A stretch of 27,986 nt of DNA from JBAYST01 sp041676005 (GTDB taxonomy: Bacteria; Bacillota_I; Bacilli_A; RFN20; CAG-826), in the NCBI GenBank assembly GCA_041676005.1, contig JBAYST010000007.1:1-27986 (forward strand), given 5' to 3'. The position numbers and the translations under genes are program-made. A model generated the notes under the pieces. That model saw only the letters and a list, made by a program, of their open reading frames with translations, ran no database searches and was not told where the DNA came from. Shown here piece by piece: positions 9,205 through 17,737 of this stretch (its first letter is position 1; every line of letters starts with the position of its first letter).

Positions 9205-10269
9205 TTACCTATGTGTCTTTGGATCCGTCGCATCTGAAAGTGCTAATCCAAGATAGAAGAACGCAATTGTCAAAGGAACCATGACAATCATTGGACCTAA
9301 TAACAAATAAGGATGATTCATCCATGCGTTATCTTTAACTGCTTGCGTTAAAACCTGACCTAGAGTGATATCTCCATCAGAAACTCTAAATGACAAGTTG
9401 AAATATGCTAAACCGACTTCTGCAGAAATCGCAGAAGGAATCGCGGTTGAAACGACTGTGACGATAACCGAAACCAAATACGGAAGAAAGTTGTGGCTGA
9501 TCATGGTCCAAGACGAAGAACCCAATGTCTGCGAAGCAATATTGTATTCTCGGTTTCGAATGATGATGATTTGATTGCGAACAAAAGAAGCTAAACCGAG
9601 CCACCCAAGTGCACACAATAAGAAGACGATGATAATAAAACCATATTGCGCCATGTATTTCATCAATAACTGCATCAATAAAATATCGAGCAAAAGAGTT
9701 GGAATATTATTTACAAAATTTCTAAATTCGATCAGGATTGGGTCTAGCCATCTAAAATATCCCCACGCTGCACCGATTATGATGCCTAAAACTGTGTCAA
9801 TTAAAGCGACGACAACTCCTAATAGAAGTGATAGACGAGCACCTTGCCAAACACATGACCACATATCAGTCCCAGCAAACCATCCTCCCATGTTTATTCC
9901 GCAAACACCAAACCAGTTCACTGAGTTTGGACCATAGTAATATGGTGATGATCCAAATTTTTCACCTTGTATCGCATTGACTCCATGTCCGGTAACCGGT
10001 GGATAAAAATTGATTAAAGGACCAAAAACCGTGAAGAAAACGACTAGTAAAATCATCACGATTGAAACGATCACAAATGGTTTTTTAAATAATGCCTTGA
10101 AGGTGATTTTCCAATATGAAAATGGCACCGCATCAAGTTTTTCAATATTTTCAGGAGAAGTCCCGACAACTTTAAATAATTCTGAAACATTTTGTTCGAC
10201 AGCGTCTTCGATTTGAATTGTTTCTTCTTCGCGGAATTCGCGGAAGAGATCTTTTTTAATTTCGCTCAT
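9205..10269 (-). CDS. oppC: Oligopeptide ABC transporter permease OppC
   Basis: A 354-residue membrane subunit of the peptide importer. An N-terminal cytoplasmic tail of about 60 residues precedes TM1 (about 64-87). An extracytoplasmic loop with NWFGVCGIN and WSCVWQGARLSLLLG follows, then about five more helices. The EAA loop (EYNIASQTLGSSSWTMISHN, 241-260) contacts the ATPases. C123 and C139 lie in the external loop between TM1 and TM2, which is unusual for this family and could form a disulfide. The ATG at 10269 has AGGAGG about 8 nt upstream, overlapping the oppB stop region. The gap to oppB is 11 nt. The C-terminus ends in the typical GLALSDATDPK. Confidence 0.95.
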   Translation of the reverse strand: MSEIKKDLFREFREEETIQIEDAVEQNVSELFKVVGTSPENIEKLDAVPFSYWKITFKALFKKPFVIVSIVMILLVVFFTVFGPLINFYPPVTGHGVNAIQGEKFGSSPYYYGPNSVNWFGVCGINMGGWFAGTDMWSCVWQGARLSLLLGVVVALIDTVLGIIIGAAWGYFRWLDPILIEFRNFVNNIPTLLLDILLMQLLMKYMAQYGFIIIVFLLCALGWLGLASFVRNQIIIIRNREYNIASQTLGSSSWTMISHNFLPYLVSVIVTVVSTAIPSAISAEVGLAYFNLSFRVSDGDITLGQVLTQAVKDNAWMNHPYLLLGPMIVMVPLTIAFFYLGLALSDATDPKTHR

Positions 10270-10280
10270 CTTTAATCCTC

Positions 10281-11453
10281 CTAATCTGCATTTGAGAAGC
10301 TGACACGAGGATCGACCATCGCCGTTACAATGTCACCTAATAAATATGAAATGATCGACAATAATGCCGAGATGATGATGATTGCTTGTAATAACAACGC
10401 GTTTTTCGTGTTATTCGCAACGAGTAACGCCGCGCCAATACCGTTGATACTATAAATGTTTTCCAAGAAGTAAGTTCCAAGAAGTGCCCCGATAATCGCC
10501 GCAGGAATTGACCTCACGAGTGGGACAATTGCGTTTCTTAAAACGTGCGTGAACATAATTCTATTTTCGCTTAAACCTTTAGCGCGTGCGAATTTGACAT
10601 AGTCAGAAGTGAATTCATCGACCATAAAACGTCTCACCCACATCGCTATGCCGGCCATACCAGTAAATCCCATCGTGAGAATTGCTGGAAGCCAACTCAA
10701 GAAATTATCTGCAGAATAAGCACGTGGTAAAGCAAATAACCCACAGAGAATTGCCATCCAAATGTAGTAATAAGCAACTCCCGGAATCGCATCGATTGAA
10801 ATGATGTATGCTAAACCGATTTTATCAAAAATTGCATCTTTATATTTAGCCATTAAAACGCCCATCGGATAACCGAGTCCGAGTTCGACGATGACAGCAA
10901 TGATTCCAATTTTAAACGAAGTTGCCATTCTTGGAAGCATGTAGTCGATGACATATGTTCCGTCTTCAACTCCGGGTAAATCAGTGATTTTCCCTAAATC
11001 AACGACAAAGTTCCGACAATCACTGACCGTGTAAGTCAGTGACATCGAATCAAGTGTGACTCGACAAAGAGTTTTTGGAAATGGAAAAATCGAATAAAAG
11101 AAATTCCATAATTGTTCGAAAATAGTTCCATTAAAGCCCATTTCTTTTTTCCACGCATTACATTGAAGCGCAAAGAGTTCAGGTGTAACACGCGGACCAG
11201 CAAATTTAGTAATACATGTTTGATCGGCCGGCTGAGCTAATCTCACTAAGAAAAAAGTGACCAGAATAGCTAAGGTGACCGAAATGATTGCAGAACCGAT
11301 TCTTCGAATTGAATAATGAAGAAGAGGATGTGCAAATATTTTTTGCACAGACGGCGTATTTCCAAATAGAATTCTTCTTTTAACAAGTATCGAAAAAACG
11401 ACGAATAAAACGATTACACCAATAATTGTATAACCTATCAAATAACTTCCCAT
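10281..11453 (-). CDS. oppB: Oligopeptide ABC transporter permease OppB
   Basis: A 390-residue permease. The start is the ATG at 11453: GGAGG lies 7 nt upstream, whereas ATGs further upstream (11468, 11477) have no site. The family's usual N-terminal helix (RRIGSAIISVTLAILVTFFL, 50-69) is preceded by one extra helix (about 5-24) and KRR. A long external loop follows (about 72-170) containing C80, C98, C130 and C146. The EAA loop DYVKFARAKGLSENRIMFTH (284-303) and ending LLGDIVTAMVDPR are canonical. It resembles AmiC in having a large external loop. It is separated from oppA by 92 nt containing a stable hairpin, so it may be expressed less than oppA. Confidence 0.95.
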   Translation of the reverse strand: MGSYLIGYTIIGVIVLFVVFSILVKRRILFGNTPSVQKIFAHPLLHYSIRRIGSAIISVTLAILVTFFLVRLAQPADQTCITKFAGPRVTPELFALQCNAWKKEMGFNGTIFEQLWNFFYSIFPFPKTLCRVTLDSMSLTYTVSDCRNFVVDLGKITDLPGVEDGTYVIDYMLPRMATSFKIGIIAVIVELGLGYPMGVLMAKYKDAIFDKIGLAYIISIDAIPGVAYYYIWMAILCGLFALPRAYSADNFLSWLPAILTMGFTGMAGIAMWVRRFMVDEFTSDYVKFARAKGLSENRIMFTHVLRNAIVPLVRSIPAAIIGALLGTYFLENIYSINGIGAALLVANNTKNALLLQAIIIISALLSIISYLLGDIVTAMVDPRVSFSNAD

Positions 11454-11479
11454 TTTTTCCTCCTTCATTGATAACAAAT

Positions 11480-11510
11480 TAGGGAGAGGCCCAAGAGAGC
11501 CTCTGCCCTA
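11480..11510 (-). repeat. Intercistronic hairpin between oppA and oppB
   Basis: Plus-strand TAGGG-AGAGGC ... GCCTCT-G-CCCTA folds into an 11-bp stem with a one-base bulge and a six- to eight-base loop. No strong U tract follows on the minus strand. It fits a 3' stabiliser or leaky attenuator that keeps oppA mRNA above the rest of the operon. Confidence 0.6.
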
Positions 11511-11545
11511 AAGTATGTTGATTAATTGATATAAAGCACTACGAA

Positions 11546-13942
11546 TTAATAAATATTAATTGCGCCATATTCAGCAGTGTAAGCAGCTTTATTGGCATCG
11601 TATTTTTCAATGACAACTTGTCTTTCACTTCTGAGTAGTTTATCGACTAAAACCCATAATCCATCAAGACGACTACTTGATAAACCATAAGCTCCAGAAG
11701 GTGATTCATACCCAACAGCACGTGAAATTGAGACTTGACGTCCTTGTCCCGTCATGGTCAAGGGTCTAAAAACCGCTAATTCGTTGATGAGCATGTATTC
11801 CGCTTCTGCGAATAAATCAAAACGAGTATTGATATCTTCGTATTCAGCATTTGCTTCATTGACTTTTGCAGTGTATGCACTGAGTAATGATTCTGCTGGT
11901 AAAAGAGCAGTTCCTTCTGCGTTCAAACGTAAGTTGTGCGTATTTTCATCACCAATATAACCAAAGATGCTAGACCAGTCTCCACCGATAGTGAAGGTGT
12001 TCATGTAAGACATTGGATCACCGTAATCTGGTCCCCAACCCCAAGTAGCAGAAATATCAAAGTTTCCGTTATTGGTAATGGTTTCGTAGTTAGAAGTAGT
12101 CGCATCAGTCGTCGGAATGATAAAGAACGTCATACCAGGAGTGGTTTTAGTGAATGTAGTCACATTGGCCAATCCATTAATTCTTTGGTTCCAAGAAGTG
12201 ATGAGCGGTGAATCTTCTTTCTTCGATTCATCATCTGTCCAAATTGAGAAGAACTCAATGTTAATTGGAAGAGTGATTTGTTTAGTTGGGTTAGCAACGT
12301 TATAAGCTTCAATCGCCGCGTTAGCTTTTTCTCTAAGAGGTTCAAGAGCATCATAAGATGCTAAAACATTAGCGTATTGTCCTTGTTTGATGATTTCATC
12401 GACTTTATCTAAATCGACTTTAGTCGGATTATCATCTTGCGCAACGCGATCAAGGTTGTGTTTACCCCATTCTTCATAGTAGTGAGTCTTGGTGTAGTCA
12501 TTACCATTATCATCAATGACAAAGCCGCGCGGGACATAAGTATTGATCATGTATTGCGCTTGATATTCTGGCAATTCACTATAACGTTTGGTGTATTGTG
12601 CTAAATCAAACGAAGCGATGAGCAACTCTCTTACTTCTTGAAGAAATAAAGCTTTTTCGGTATTTTTTACTGTTGTGGCATTAGTATCAAATCCAGTCGT
12701 CGCGTAAGATTTTGCTGATTTTGTTCCACTAAGAGAATTAGATGCACGGTTGACGTTAACATGCAAACCATAGACATAATCAATCTGATCATAATCTCTA
12801 GAGTTGACATACGGATCATAAGGTTCAAGAATCGTTCCGGTTTCATCTGGTCCTTCAATGTATTTTTGCCAACCTTCAGAGTCTTTGGTATTAATTGTGA
12901 ATCCATCGATTCGCCCTTCTTCAAATTCAGTACGAGTGTAATTGTAACCCGCATCAGCTGGATAAACTTTGAAACGGATCGTGTCAAGATGGACAACTTC
13001 TGGTTTCCAGTATGACTTATTTCTTTCATAGACAATTTCAACTTCATCAGAAGCAGTTAATCTAAATGGTCCGTTATAAAGCAATTTATCTTTATCAGAA
13101 CCGAAATAAGAAAATCTGACTTCTTTTAGGAAGATTGCATTGACTGGTAAATAGCAAGAATAAGTTAATAAGGTCGGGAAATAAGATGCGCTATTTGTTA
13201 AGCGATATCTAATCGTTCCTCCTCCCTTTTCTCCTGGTTGATTTACCACTTCAATTCCAACTCGTTTGAAGTTTTTGATGTCTGGAATATCACTGGCGGA
13301 ATAATTTGGACTGTTTCCACCGATCAATTCCACAACCAAAGAGTTGAGTTTCTTTGCGAATTCTCCGTCATCTTTGTATTTTGCGTATGCTGACCCACCA
13401 TTAAGAATTTTATCCGTGAGGAAAGTCGCTTGATAATAAGCGGCTGCTCCTTCAACGAATGTGTAGATCAAATAAGCAGTTTCAGAGCCGTTAGGTTGAG
13501 TCAAAACCGCTTTCGCAGAAGCGACAAAATCATCAGCAGAGACAAATTGTGGAGTTGCTTTTCCATTGATAATTGGAGCATATTGCGTGCCATCATATCT
13601 AACCCATGGAACGTCGGTTCTAATATCAATATCAAATTGCTTATAGTTATTGACTTGTGTGACTTTGGTTGCCAAATTCTTTTCTAATACTCCATAACTA
13701 TTGTGAACGAGAAGGCCGTCTTCAAAATTCGCAAAATGTGCGGCGGAAGCGCCTGCTTGAGTTTTAAGATAGTTAAGATCTTCAATGGCTGTGCCAACTA
13801 GTGTCTTGTACTCATATTTATGAGCTTTGCCAGGAAAATATTGATTGTCACTAGGGATGATGCCAACGCTAGTATCATTTACACAAGCTGCAAGAGTCCC
13901 AGCGAGAAGTGCTAATCCTAAAACTTTCATTGTTTTTTTCAT
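11546..13942 (-). CDS. oppA: Oligopeptide-binding lipoprotein OppA/AmiA
   Basis: A 798-residue extracellular substrate-binding lipoprotein (SBP_bac_5 family), longer than streptococcal AmiA (about 660). The signal peptide MKKTMKVLGLALLAGTLAAC ends at Cys20. Family signatures include LLYNGPFRLTASDEVEIVYE followed by RNKSYWKPEVVHLDTIRFKV, and near the C-terminus ATWGWGPDYGDPMSYMNTF, matching the W-x-x-D-Y-x-D-P of peptide binders. It delivers peptides to OppBC. The ATG at 13942 has AAGGAG 9 nt upstream. It is the first gene of the operon, with a promoter and palindromes upstream. The transported peptides could serve nutrition or signalling; sequence cannot say which. Confidence 0.95.
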   Translation of the reverse strand: MKKTMKVLGLALLAGTLAACVNDTSVGIIPSDNQYFPGKAHKYEYKTLVGTAIEDLNYLKTQAGASAAHFANFEDGLLVHNSYGVLEKNLATKVTQVNNYKQFDIDIRTDVPWVRYDGTQYAPIINGKATPQFVSADDFVASAKAVLTQPNGSETAYLIYTFVEGAAAYYQATFLTDKILNGGSAYAKYKDDGEFAKKLNSLVVELIGGNSPNYSASDIPDIKNFKRVGIEVVNQPGEKGGGTIRYRLTNSASYFPTLLTYSCYLPVNAIFLKEVRFSYFGSDKDKLLYNGPFRLTASDEVEIVYERNKSYWKPEVVHLDTIRFKVYPADAGYNYTRTEFEEGRIDGFTINTKDSEGWQKYIEGPDETGTILEPYDPYVNSRDYDQIDYVYGLHVNVNRASNSLSGTKSAKSYATTGFDTNATTVKNTEKALFLQEVRELLIASFDLAQYTKRYSELPEYQAQYMINTYVPRGFVIDDNGNDYTKTHYYEEWGKHNLDRVAQDDNPTKVDLDKVDEIIKQGQYANVLASYDALEPLREKANAAIEAYNVANPTKQITLPINIEFFSIWTDDESKKEDSPLITSWNQRINGLANVTTFTKTTPGMTFFIIPTTDATTSNYETITNNGNFDISATWGWGPDYGDPMSYMNTFTIGGDWSSIFGYIGDENTHNLRLNAEGTALLPAESLLSAYTAKVNEANAEYEDINTRFDLFAEAEYMLINELAVFRPLTMTGQGRQVSISRAVGYESPSGAYGLSSSRLDGLWVLVDKLLRSERQVVIEKYDANKAAYTAEYGAINIY

Positions 13943-13971
13943 TCTGTTTTTCTCCTTTCTTTAAAATTTTT

Positions 13972-13987
13972 CAATCATGAATGATTG
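13972..13987. promoter_or_regulatory. Candidate operator palindrome at oppA transcript start
   Basis: Perfect inverted repeat CAATCAT-GA-ATGATTG directly downstream of the predicted -10 (13993-13998), covering the expected transcript start. This is a classical repressor position. It could also form a small 5' hairpin in the mRNA. Confidence 0.45.
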
Positions 13988-13992
13988 TTAAT

Positions 13993-14021
13993 AAAATACT
14001 ACTATGCACATTCAAAATCAA
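13993..14021 (-). promoter_or_regulatory. oppA: Promoter of opp operon
   Basis: Minus-strand TTGATT (14021-14016), 17-bp spacer, TATTTT (13998-13993). The leader to the oppA ATG is about 45 nt and contains a Shine-Dalgarno, unlike the leaderless genes elsewhere in the window. Confidence 0.5.
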
Positions 14022-14045
14022 ATACATTTTACGCGTGTGCGAAAT

Positions 14046-14063
14046 ATATATGCTTGCATATAT
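14046..14063. promoter_or_regulatory. Upstream 18-bp palindrome, possible regulator site
   Basis: ATATATGCTTGCATATAT is a perfect inverted repeat (8 + 2 + 8) centred about 33 bp upstream of the oppA -35. GCATATATGC (14056-14065) overlaps it as a second palindrome. It lies between the terminator of the preceding gene and the promoter, which fits an activator or repressor site. Confidence 0.4.
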
Positions 14064-14070
14064 GCGTAAT

Positions 14071-14099
14071 AAAAAAAGCATTCTTTAAATGAGCTTTTC
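14071..14099 (-). terminator. Terminator of small membrane protein gene
   Basis: Minus-strand stem AAAAG + CATT, loop, AATG + CTTTT with a two-base bulge, followed by a T run (plus-strand A run 14071-14077). It lies 16 nt after the stop of the 125-residue membrane protein. Confidence 0.65.
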
Positions 14100-14114
14100 A
14101 AATATTTACAATGT

Positions 14115-14492
14115 TTATGCAAATGGGTAATGCCCAATAACGGTATAAATAATTGATAAAATGATGAGTAAAATCAATAGCACGAGCGCAGCAAACCACC
14201 ACGGTATTCTTCGATTCCATGCAGAAATAATAACGTTTTCTTCTAATTTTCCATCCCAATTTTTTGTCTTTTTCCGGATATTGGCAGAATATAAATCAGC
14301 CCAAATGAATCCGATTAGAAAATATAAAGCAGTAATAAAAGCTGTAACATAAATATAGAGTTCACCGTTTCCGGCATTTAAAGAGGGAATTGATAAAATC
14401 GCTTCGATGACAAAAGGAAGCAGGCCAATAAAAGTCAAAACTGCGAAGTAAATGTAATTTCTTTTGTTTTTGAGTGCTTTTTTAAATCCCAT
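14115..14492 (-). CDS. Small integral membrane protein, unknown
   Basis: A 125-residue protein with three predicted membrane helices (about 15-33, 46-66, 99-121). A basic, Trp-containing loop (NIRKKTKNWDGK) lies between helices 2 and 3. I do not recognise the family. The ATG at 14492 has no Shine-Dalgarno. A TGA-TAAACT extended -10 ends 6 nt before it, predicting leaderless mRNA. It is divergent from the TupA-like gene, with overlapping back-to-back promoters in 49 bp, and is closed by its own terminator, so it seems monocistronic. Confidence 0.75.
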   Translation of the reverse strand: MGFKKALKNKRNYIYFAVLTFIGLLPFVIEAILSIPSLNAGNGELYIYVTAFITALYFLIGFIWADLYSANIRKKTKNWDGKLEENVIISAWNRRIPWWFAALVLLILLIILSIIYTVIGHYPFA

Positions 14493-14498
14493 CGTTTT

Positions 14499-14507
14499 AG
14501 TTTATCA
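14499..14507 (-). promoter_or_regulatory. Extended -10 promoter, leaderless type
   Basis: TGA-TAAACT with 6 nt to the ATG at 14492. It shares the GTGATA core with the patatin promoter (18588-18597) and the small-peptide promoter (18885-18894). Confidence 0.5.
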
Positions 14508-14527
14508 CAACTCAAAAGAAAAAAATG

Positions 14528-14533
14528 TATACT
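14528..14533 (+). promoter_or_regulatory. -10 element of TupA-like gene, leaderless type
   Basis: TATACT with 8 nt to the ATG at 14542 and no Shine-Dalgarno between. The -35 is weak. Confidence 0.45.
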
Positions 14534-14541
14534 AAAATCGT

Positions 14542-15426
14542 ATGGCAAATAAAAACTTGCAAGAAAATAAATTCAAACGCGCTTTAGCCGTTCCTTTTCG
14601 AGGAATCATCAAATTATTATCAAAGAAATGGTATGTAAAATTGCAATATAGGTACATCACTCACCGGTCCTTAAATCTCGAGAATCCGACTAAATACACA
14701 GAAAAATTGCAATATCTACGGCTTTATACATATCCGAAAAATCCACTAGTCGTCAAATGCGCTGGCCGCTCGGGAGTGCGAGATTATCTGAAAGATAAAA
14801 ATCTTGAAGATCTTTTGATTCCGATTTATGGAGTGTATGAAAAATTTGAAGACGTTGATTTTAAAAAGTTGCCCAAGCAATTCGTCATGAAGTGCACGCA
14901 CGCTTGCGCTTTAAATTACATATGCCTAGATAAAGAAAAAATTGATTTAGAGAAATTAAAAAAGCAATTCACTAAATGGCTTAAAACCGACTATGGAAAA
15001 AAAGTCGTTGAACCGCATTATTCACCGATCAAACCTGAAATTATCATTGAAAAGTATTTAGGTCGCGCCCCTACTGAATACAAAATTCATGTTTTTAATG
15101 GGAAAGCTCGTTACATGTACATTGTCACGGGACGGGGAAGCGACATTCGCTATAACAATTATTATGTCGATTGGACGCCTTTTGATGAAGCGCAGTTCAA
15201 TGGATGGAAAAAACGAGATACGGTCTTACCCATTCCTCCAAATTGGGATGAAATGCTCAAAATAAGCGAAACGCTCGCCGAACCTTTCCCGTTTGTGAGA
15301 GTAGATCTATATAACATTAATGGAAAAATATATTTTTCAGAAATGACTTTTACTCCTGCTAAAGGCACATTGATTTTCGATGAGCCAAAAGCCGATGATG
15401 AAATCGGCAAGTGGCTGACGATTTAA
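14542..15426 (+). CDS. TupA-like ATP-grasp protein
   Basis: A 294-residue protein of the TupA-like ATP-grasp family, associated with teichuronopeptide or capsular polysaccharide synthesis. It probably forms an amide or similar bond on a surface glycan using ATP. Visible family blocks: NPTKYTEKLQYLRLY, an LIPIYGVYEKFEDVDFKKLP stretch followed by QFVMKCTHACALNYIC, KPEIIIEKYLG (ATP-grasp Glu), EYKIHVFNGKARYMYIV and FVRVDLYNINGKIYFSEMTF then TPAKG, which holds the metal-binding Glu. The ATG at 14542 has a -10 box but no Shine-Dalgarno. It is convergent with the lipoprotein gene at 15436, with only 9 nt between stops. Its link with the glycosyltransferases at the window start is inferred from function, not adjacency. 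Confidence 0.85.
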   Translation: MANKNLQENKFKRALAVPFRGIIKLLSKKWYVKLQYRYITHRSLNLENPTKYTEKLQYLRLYTYPKNPLVVKCAGRSGVRDYLKDKNLEDLLIPIYGVYEKFEDVDFKKLPKQFVMKCTHACALNYICLDKEKIDLEKLKKQFTKWLKTDYGKKVVEPHYSPIKPEIIIEKYLGRAPTEYKIHVFNGKARYMYIVTGRGSDIRYNNYYVDWTPFDEAQFNGWKKRDTVLPIPPNWDEMLKISETLAEPFPFVRVDLYNINGKIYFSEMTFTPAKGTLIFDEPKADDEIGKWLTI

Positions 15427-15435
15427 TTTTTATCA

Positions 15436-16335
15436 TTACCGCCAAATTGTCTTTGGCAATAACATTTCATAAAGCATGAGCGAATGCTCAATTTCAGGAT
15501 TCCCAGTATATTCGGCGTCATTTAATAAGTCGTATGAAACCGAAATACCTGCACATCGCATGATGTTGATAGTATCGAGTTTAAAGGCAAAGAAAATATA
15601 ACCTTTGCGACCTTCGCTTCCGTTAGTCGGAACTTCATCGATTTGATATGAGACATTCACTTTATCGAAACCTTTCCCGTTCCTTAAATAAAATCCAATG
15701 TGAAGAACGATTGCAGATTTATGGGCGGCGACAACCTTGGTCGGTTCGTTAATATAATTACCTGCTGCTTTAAAATTGAGAGCAAAATAAGCGCCGGCCT
15801 GACTGGAAACTTCTTTTTCAAAGACGACTCCAAATCCACCTTCATCGATTTGAACCCGAGATAATTGATAGTAACCATTACAAAACATTTGACCGTCAAA
15901 TAATTTAGAAACATAACCATAAGAAAACATCTCATCATTAGATGCCATTTTTTTAGTTGGTCCATAAACGGTTCCAATTTGACTTGGATCGTCTTTAGCA
16001 CCCATTTCTAAATATCTTAATTTTTTTACTCCCCCAATGGTTTTTCCTTCATCGTTAGGATCTTCGGGAATCGCATTATCAAAAAGAGAAGCTTCTTCAT
16101 ATTTTATTGCCACACGTTGCTCTGAAGTAGTTAAATTGACTTCTCGAGTTGAGTCAATTGAGTTGTTTGCGTTATTCGGATCGATGCTAGCATCGTAATG
16201 GCGATAATAGTTCTCTCCAAAAACCGGCGAATTATAAGCATCGCCATCGTATGTTTCTCTTAAACTATAACCACAAGAAGATAGAGTGCCGACTAAAAGA
16301 AGAAGGCCAATTCTAGTAATTATTTTATTGTTCAT
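15436..16335 (-). CDS. Lipoprotein of unknown function
   Basis: A 299-residue predicted lipoprotein: MNNKIITRIGLLLLVGTLSS then Cys21. The mature part is soluble, with no family I recognise. It contains beta-rich stretches such as QLSRVQIDEGGFGVVFEKEV and AIVLHIGFYLRNGKG. The start is ATG 16335, with AGGTGG 6 nt upstream. An ATG 21 nt earlier (16356) lacks a site and would spoil the signal peptide. The gene overlaps the 3' end of the polytopic membrane gene by 11 nt and is the last gene of the patatin operon. A surface role coupled to the membrane protein upstream is plausible but unproven. Confidence 0.82.
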   Translation of the reverse strand: MNNKIITRIGLLLLVGTLSSCGYSLRETYDGDAYNSPVFGENYYRHYDASIDPNNANNSIDSTREVNLTTSEQRVAIKYEEASLFDNAIPEDPNDEGKTIGGVKKLRYLEMGAKDDPSQIGTVYGPTKKMASNDEMFSYGYVSKLFDGQMFCNGYYQLSRVQIDEGGFGVVFEKEVSSQAGAYFALNFKAAGNYINEPTKVVAAHKSAIVLHIGFYLRNGKGFDKVNVSYQIDEVPTNGSEGRKGYIFFAFKLDTINIMRCAGISVSYDLLNDAEYTGNPEIEHSLMLYEMLLPKTIWR

Positions 16336-17737
16336 GAACAACCACCTCTTTTTCATTTTGTTTCACATCTTTTCGATTTGTATAAGAATATCCAATTAAA
16401 TACATGACGATTAAAAACATTGCATTGCTCGTCACAGGTTGAATGTAAAGTATATGCGTTTCAGGACTGCTATCTAAAGCAAGAAAAGAATAGAGGAAAA
16501 AAGTTCCGACAAAAGCGACCACTGAATGTTTGGCAACATTAGAATCTACTGTGGTTTGATAATATTTTTTAAGTGAAATATAAACAAGAACAAGAAATGT
16601 TAATAAAGCAATAATTCCAAGTAGTCCAGAAGTGATGATTGAATCAAAGATCAATGAATTAGAAAACATTTGTCGAACAAATAAAGAATATCCACTTCCT
16701 TGATAGTTAAACCAACTTGAACTCAGACTTCCATCTAATAGTTGTTTTATCGCTAATGAAATATGATTTCCATTGAAAAATTTATTTGTCAGATGATTAG
16801 AACTCAAGAGGTTTTGTAAAGAAGCAACGCTCGCCCACTCACTTTGAGCGTTTAAGAAAAATAAAATGAATAGAACTAGAATTACCCCAAGTAAAACATA
16901 AAAGATAATTCTCAACACCGTAATCGGCTTCCCTTTTTTAGGATAAAAAGTTAAAAATAACAAGAATAAAACTACAAATAGATTCGTAATCAAACTCATG
17001 ATATTAACCGTAAATAAAAGCGAGATGAATCCAAGTCCTGCATAAATTGAATAGAGGATGAATTCTTGCTTATTATTTTTTGGCGAAAGAAATCTCAAAG
17101 CGATCACGCTCGTAAATAACAAAGTGCTGAACAATGAAAAATATTCAAGTGAAACATCACCAAAAGTAAAACCTATCAACATTTTTGCATCAGCGTAAGC
17201 TGGATAAGGGTCGCCGTTATAATAGAAGATTTTACCACCGTAAATAAATGGGTAAAACGGAATGTAATGAATCATTGTCAAGATTAAGGAAATGAAAACT
17301 AATGCTGCAAGTGCGCCGTAAATCACCATTAGAGCAGTCGATATTTTAAACTCCTTAACGCGTTTTGAAAAATAACCGATAAACGCAAAGGCAAGCACAG
17401 CAACAAAAGAAAAAATATTGAGGAGTTGTGCAACATTTGTTTGGGAAAATTTACTGATTGAAGTTAAAAGTGCAAAAATCGTAATCGGAATTAAAAAAAT
17501 GAAAAAATCGGACATTTGGCGGACTTTTAAGTCTTTTATTCCAAAAAATACTACGAAAATTAAAGAGAGCAAAGATAAAACTCCGTAGAGTAATACCGAA
17601 CTAGAAAGTGTAAAAGCGGTAATCGCTAAAAGTTCAAAAACAAAAAATGAAATGAGCGGTCCATTATTTTTGTTTTCGACTTTCTTAGGAGTTTCGACTT
17701 CGTTTGTTTTTAAATTGGTATCGTCAGTTTTTTCCAT
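16325..17737 (-). CDS. Polytopic membrane protein, O-antigen-ligase/polymerase-like topology
   Basis: A 470-residue protein with about 11-12 membrane helices, a Lys/Glu-rich cytoplasmic N-terminus (1-26) and a charged C-terminal tail. One larger external loop (about 295-340, QSEWASVASLQNLLSSNHLT and on) lies in the last third, as in O-antigen ligase or Wzy polymerases. I see no diagnostic motif, so the family is uncertain. The ATG at 17737 lies inside the end of the patatin gene (14-nt overlap), with AAGGAT 6 nt upstream, so translation is coupled. It could act in surface glycan assembly, but this is only a topology-based guess. Confidence 0.7.
   Translation of the reverse strand: MEKTDDTNLKTNEVETPKKVENKNNGPLISFFVFELLAITAFTLSSSVLLYGVLSLLSLIFVVFFGIKDLKVRQMSDFFIFLIPITIFALLTSISKFSQTNVAQLLNIFSFVAVLAFAFIGYFSKRVKEFKISTALMVIYGALAALVFISLILTMIHYIPFYPFIYGGKIFYYNGDPYPAYADAKMLIGFTFGDVSLEYFSLFSTLLFTSVIALRFLSPKNNKQEFILYSIYAGLGFISLLFTVNIMSLITNLFVVLFLLFLTFYPKKGKPITVLRIIFYVLLGVILVLFILFFLNAQSEWASVASLQNLLSSNHLTNKFFNGNHISLAIKQLLDGSLSSSWFNYQGSGYSLFVRQMFSNSLIFDSIITSGLLGIIALLTFLVLVYISLKKYYQTTVDSNVAKHSVVAFVGTFFLYSFLALDSSPETHILYIQPVTSNAMFLIVMYLIGYSYTNRKDVKQNEKEVVVHEQ

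Noticed and set aside
9575..9937. Plus-strand 120-codon open frame antisense to oppC
   Set aside because: Shadow of oppC: no ribosome site, low-complexity composition and no domain; oppC has full family motifs.
12667..13047. Minus-strand 126-codon open frame inside oppA
   Set aside because: Alternate frame within a clear binding-protein gene; composition rich in Leu/Met/Ser/Ile, without motifs or a start site.
15441..15457. Hairpin GCCAAA-TTGTC-TTTGGC as terminator between the TupA-like gene and the lipoprotein gene
   Set aside because: Six base pairs, no T run on either side, and inside the lipoprotein's last codons; too weak to call.
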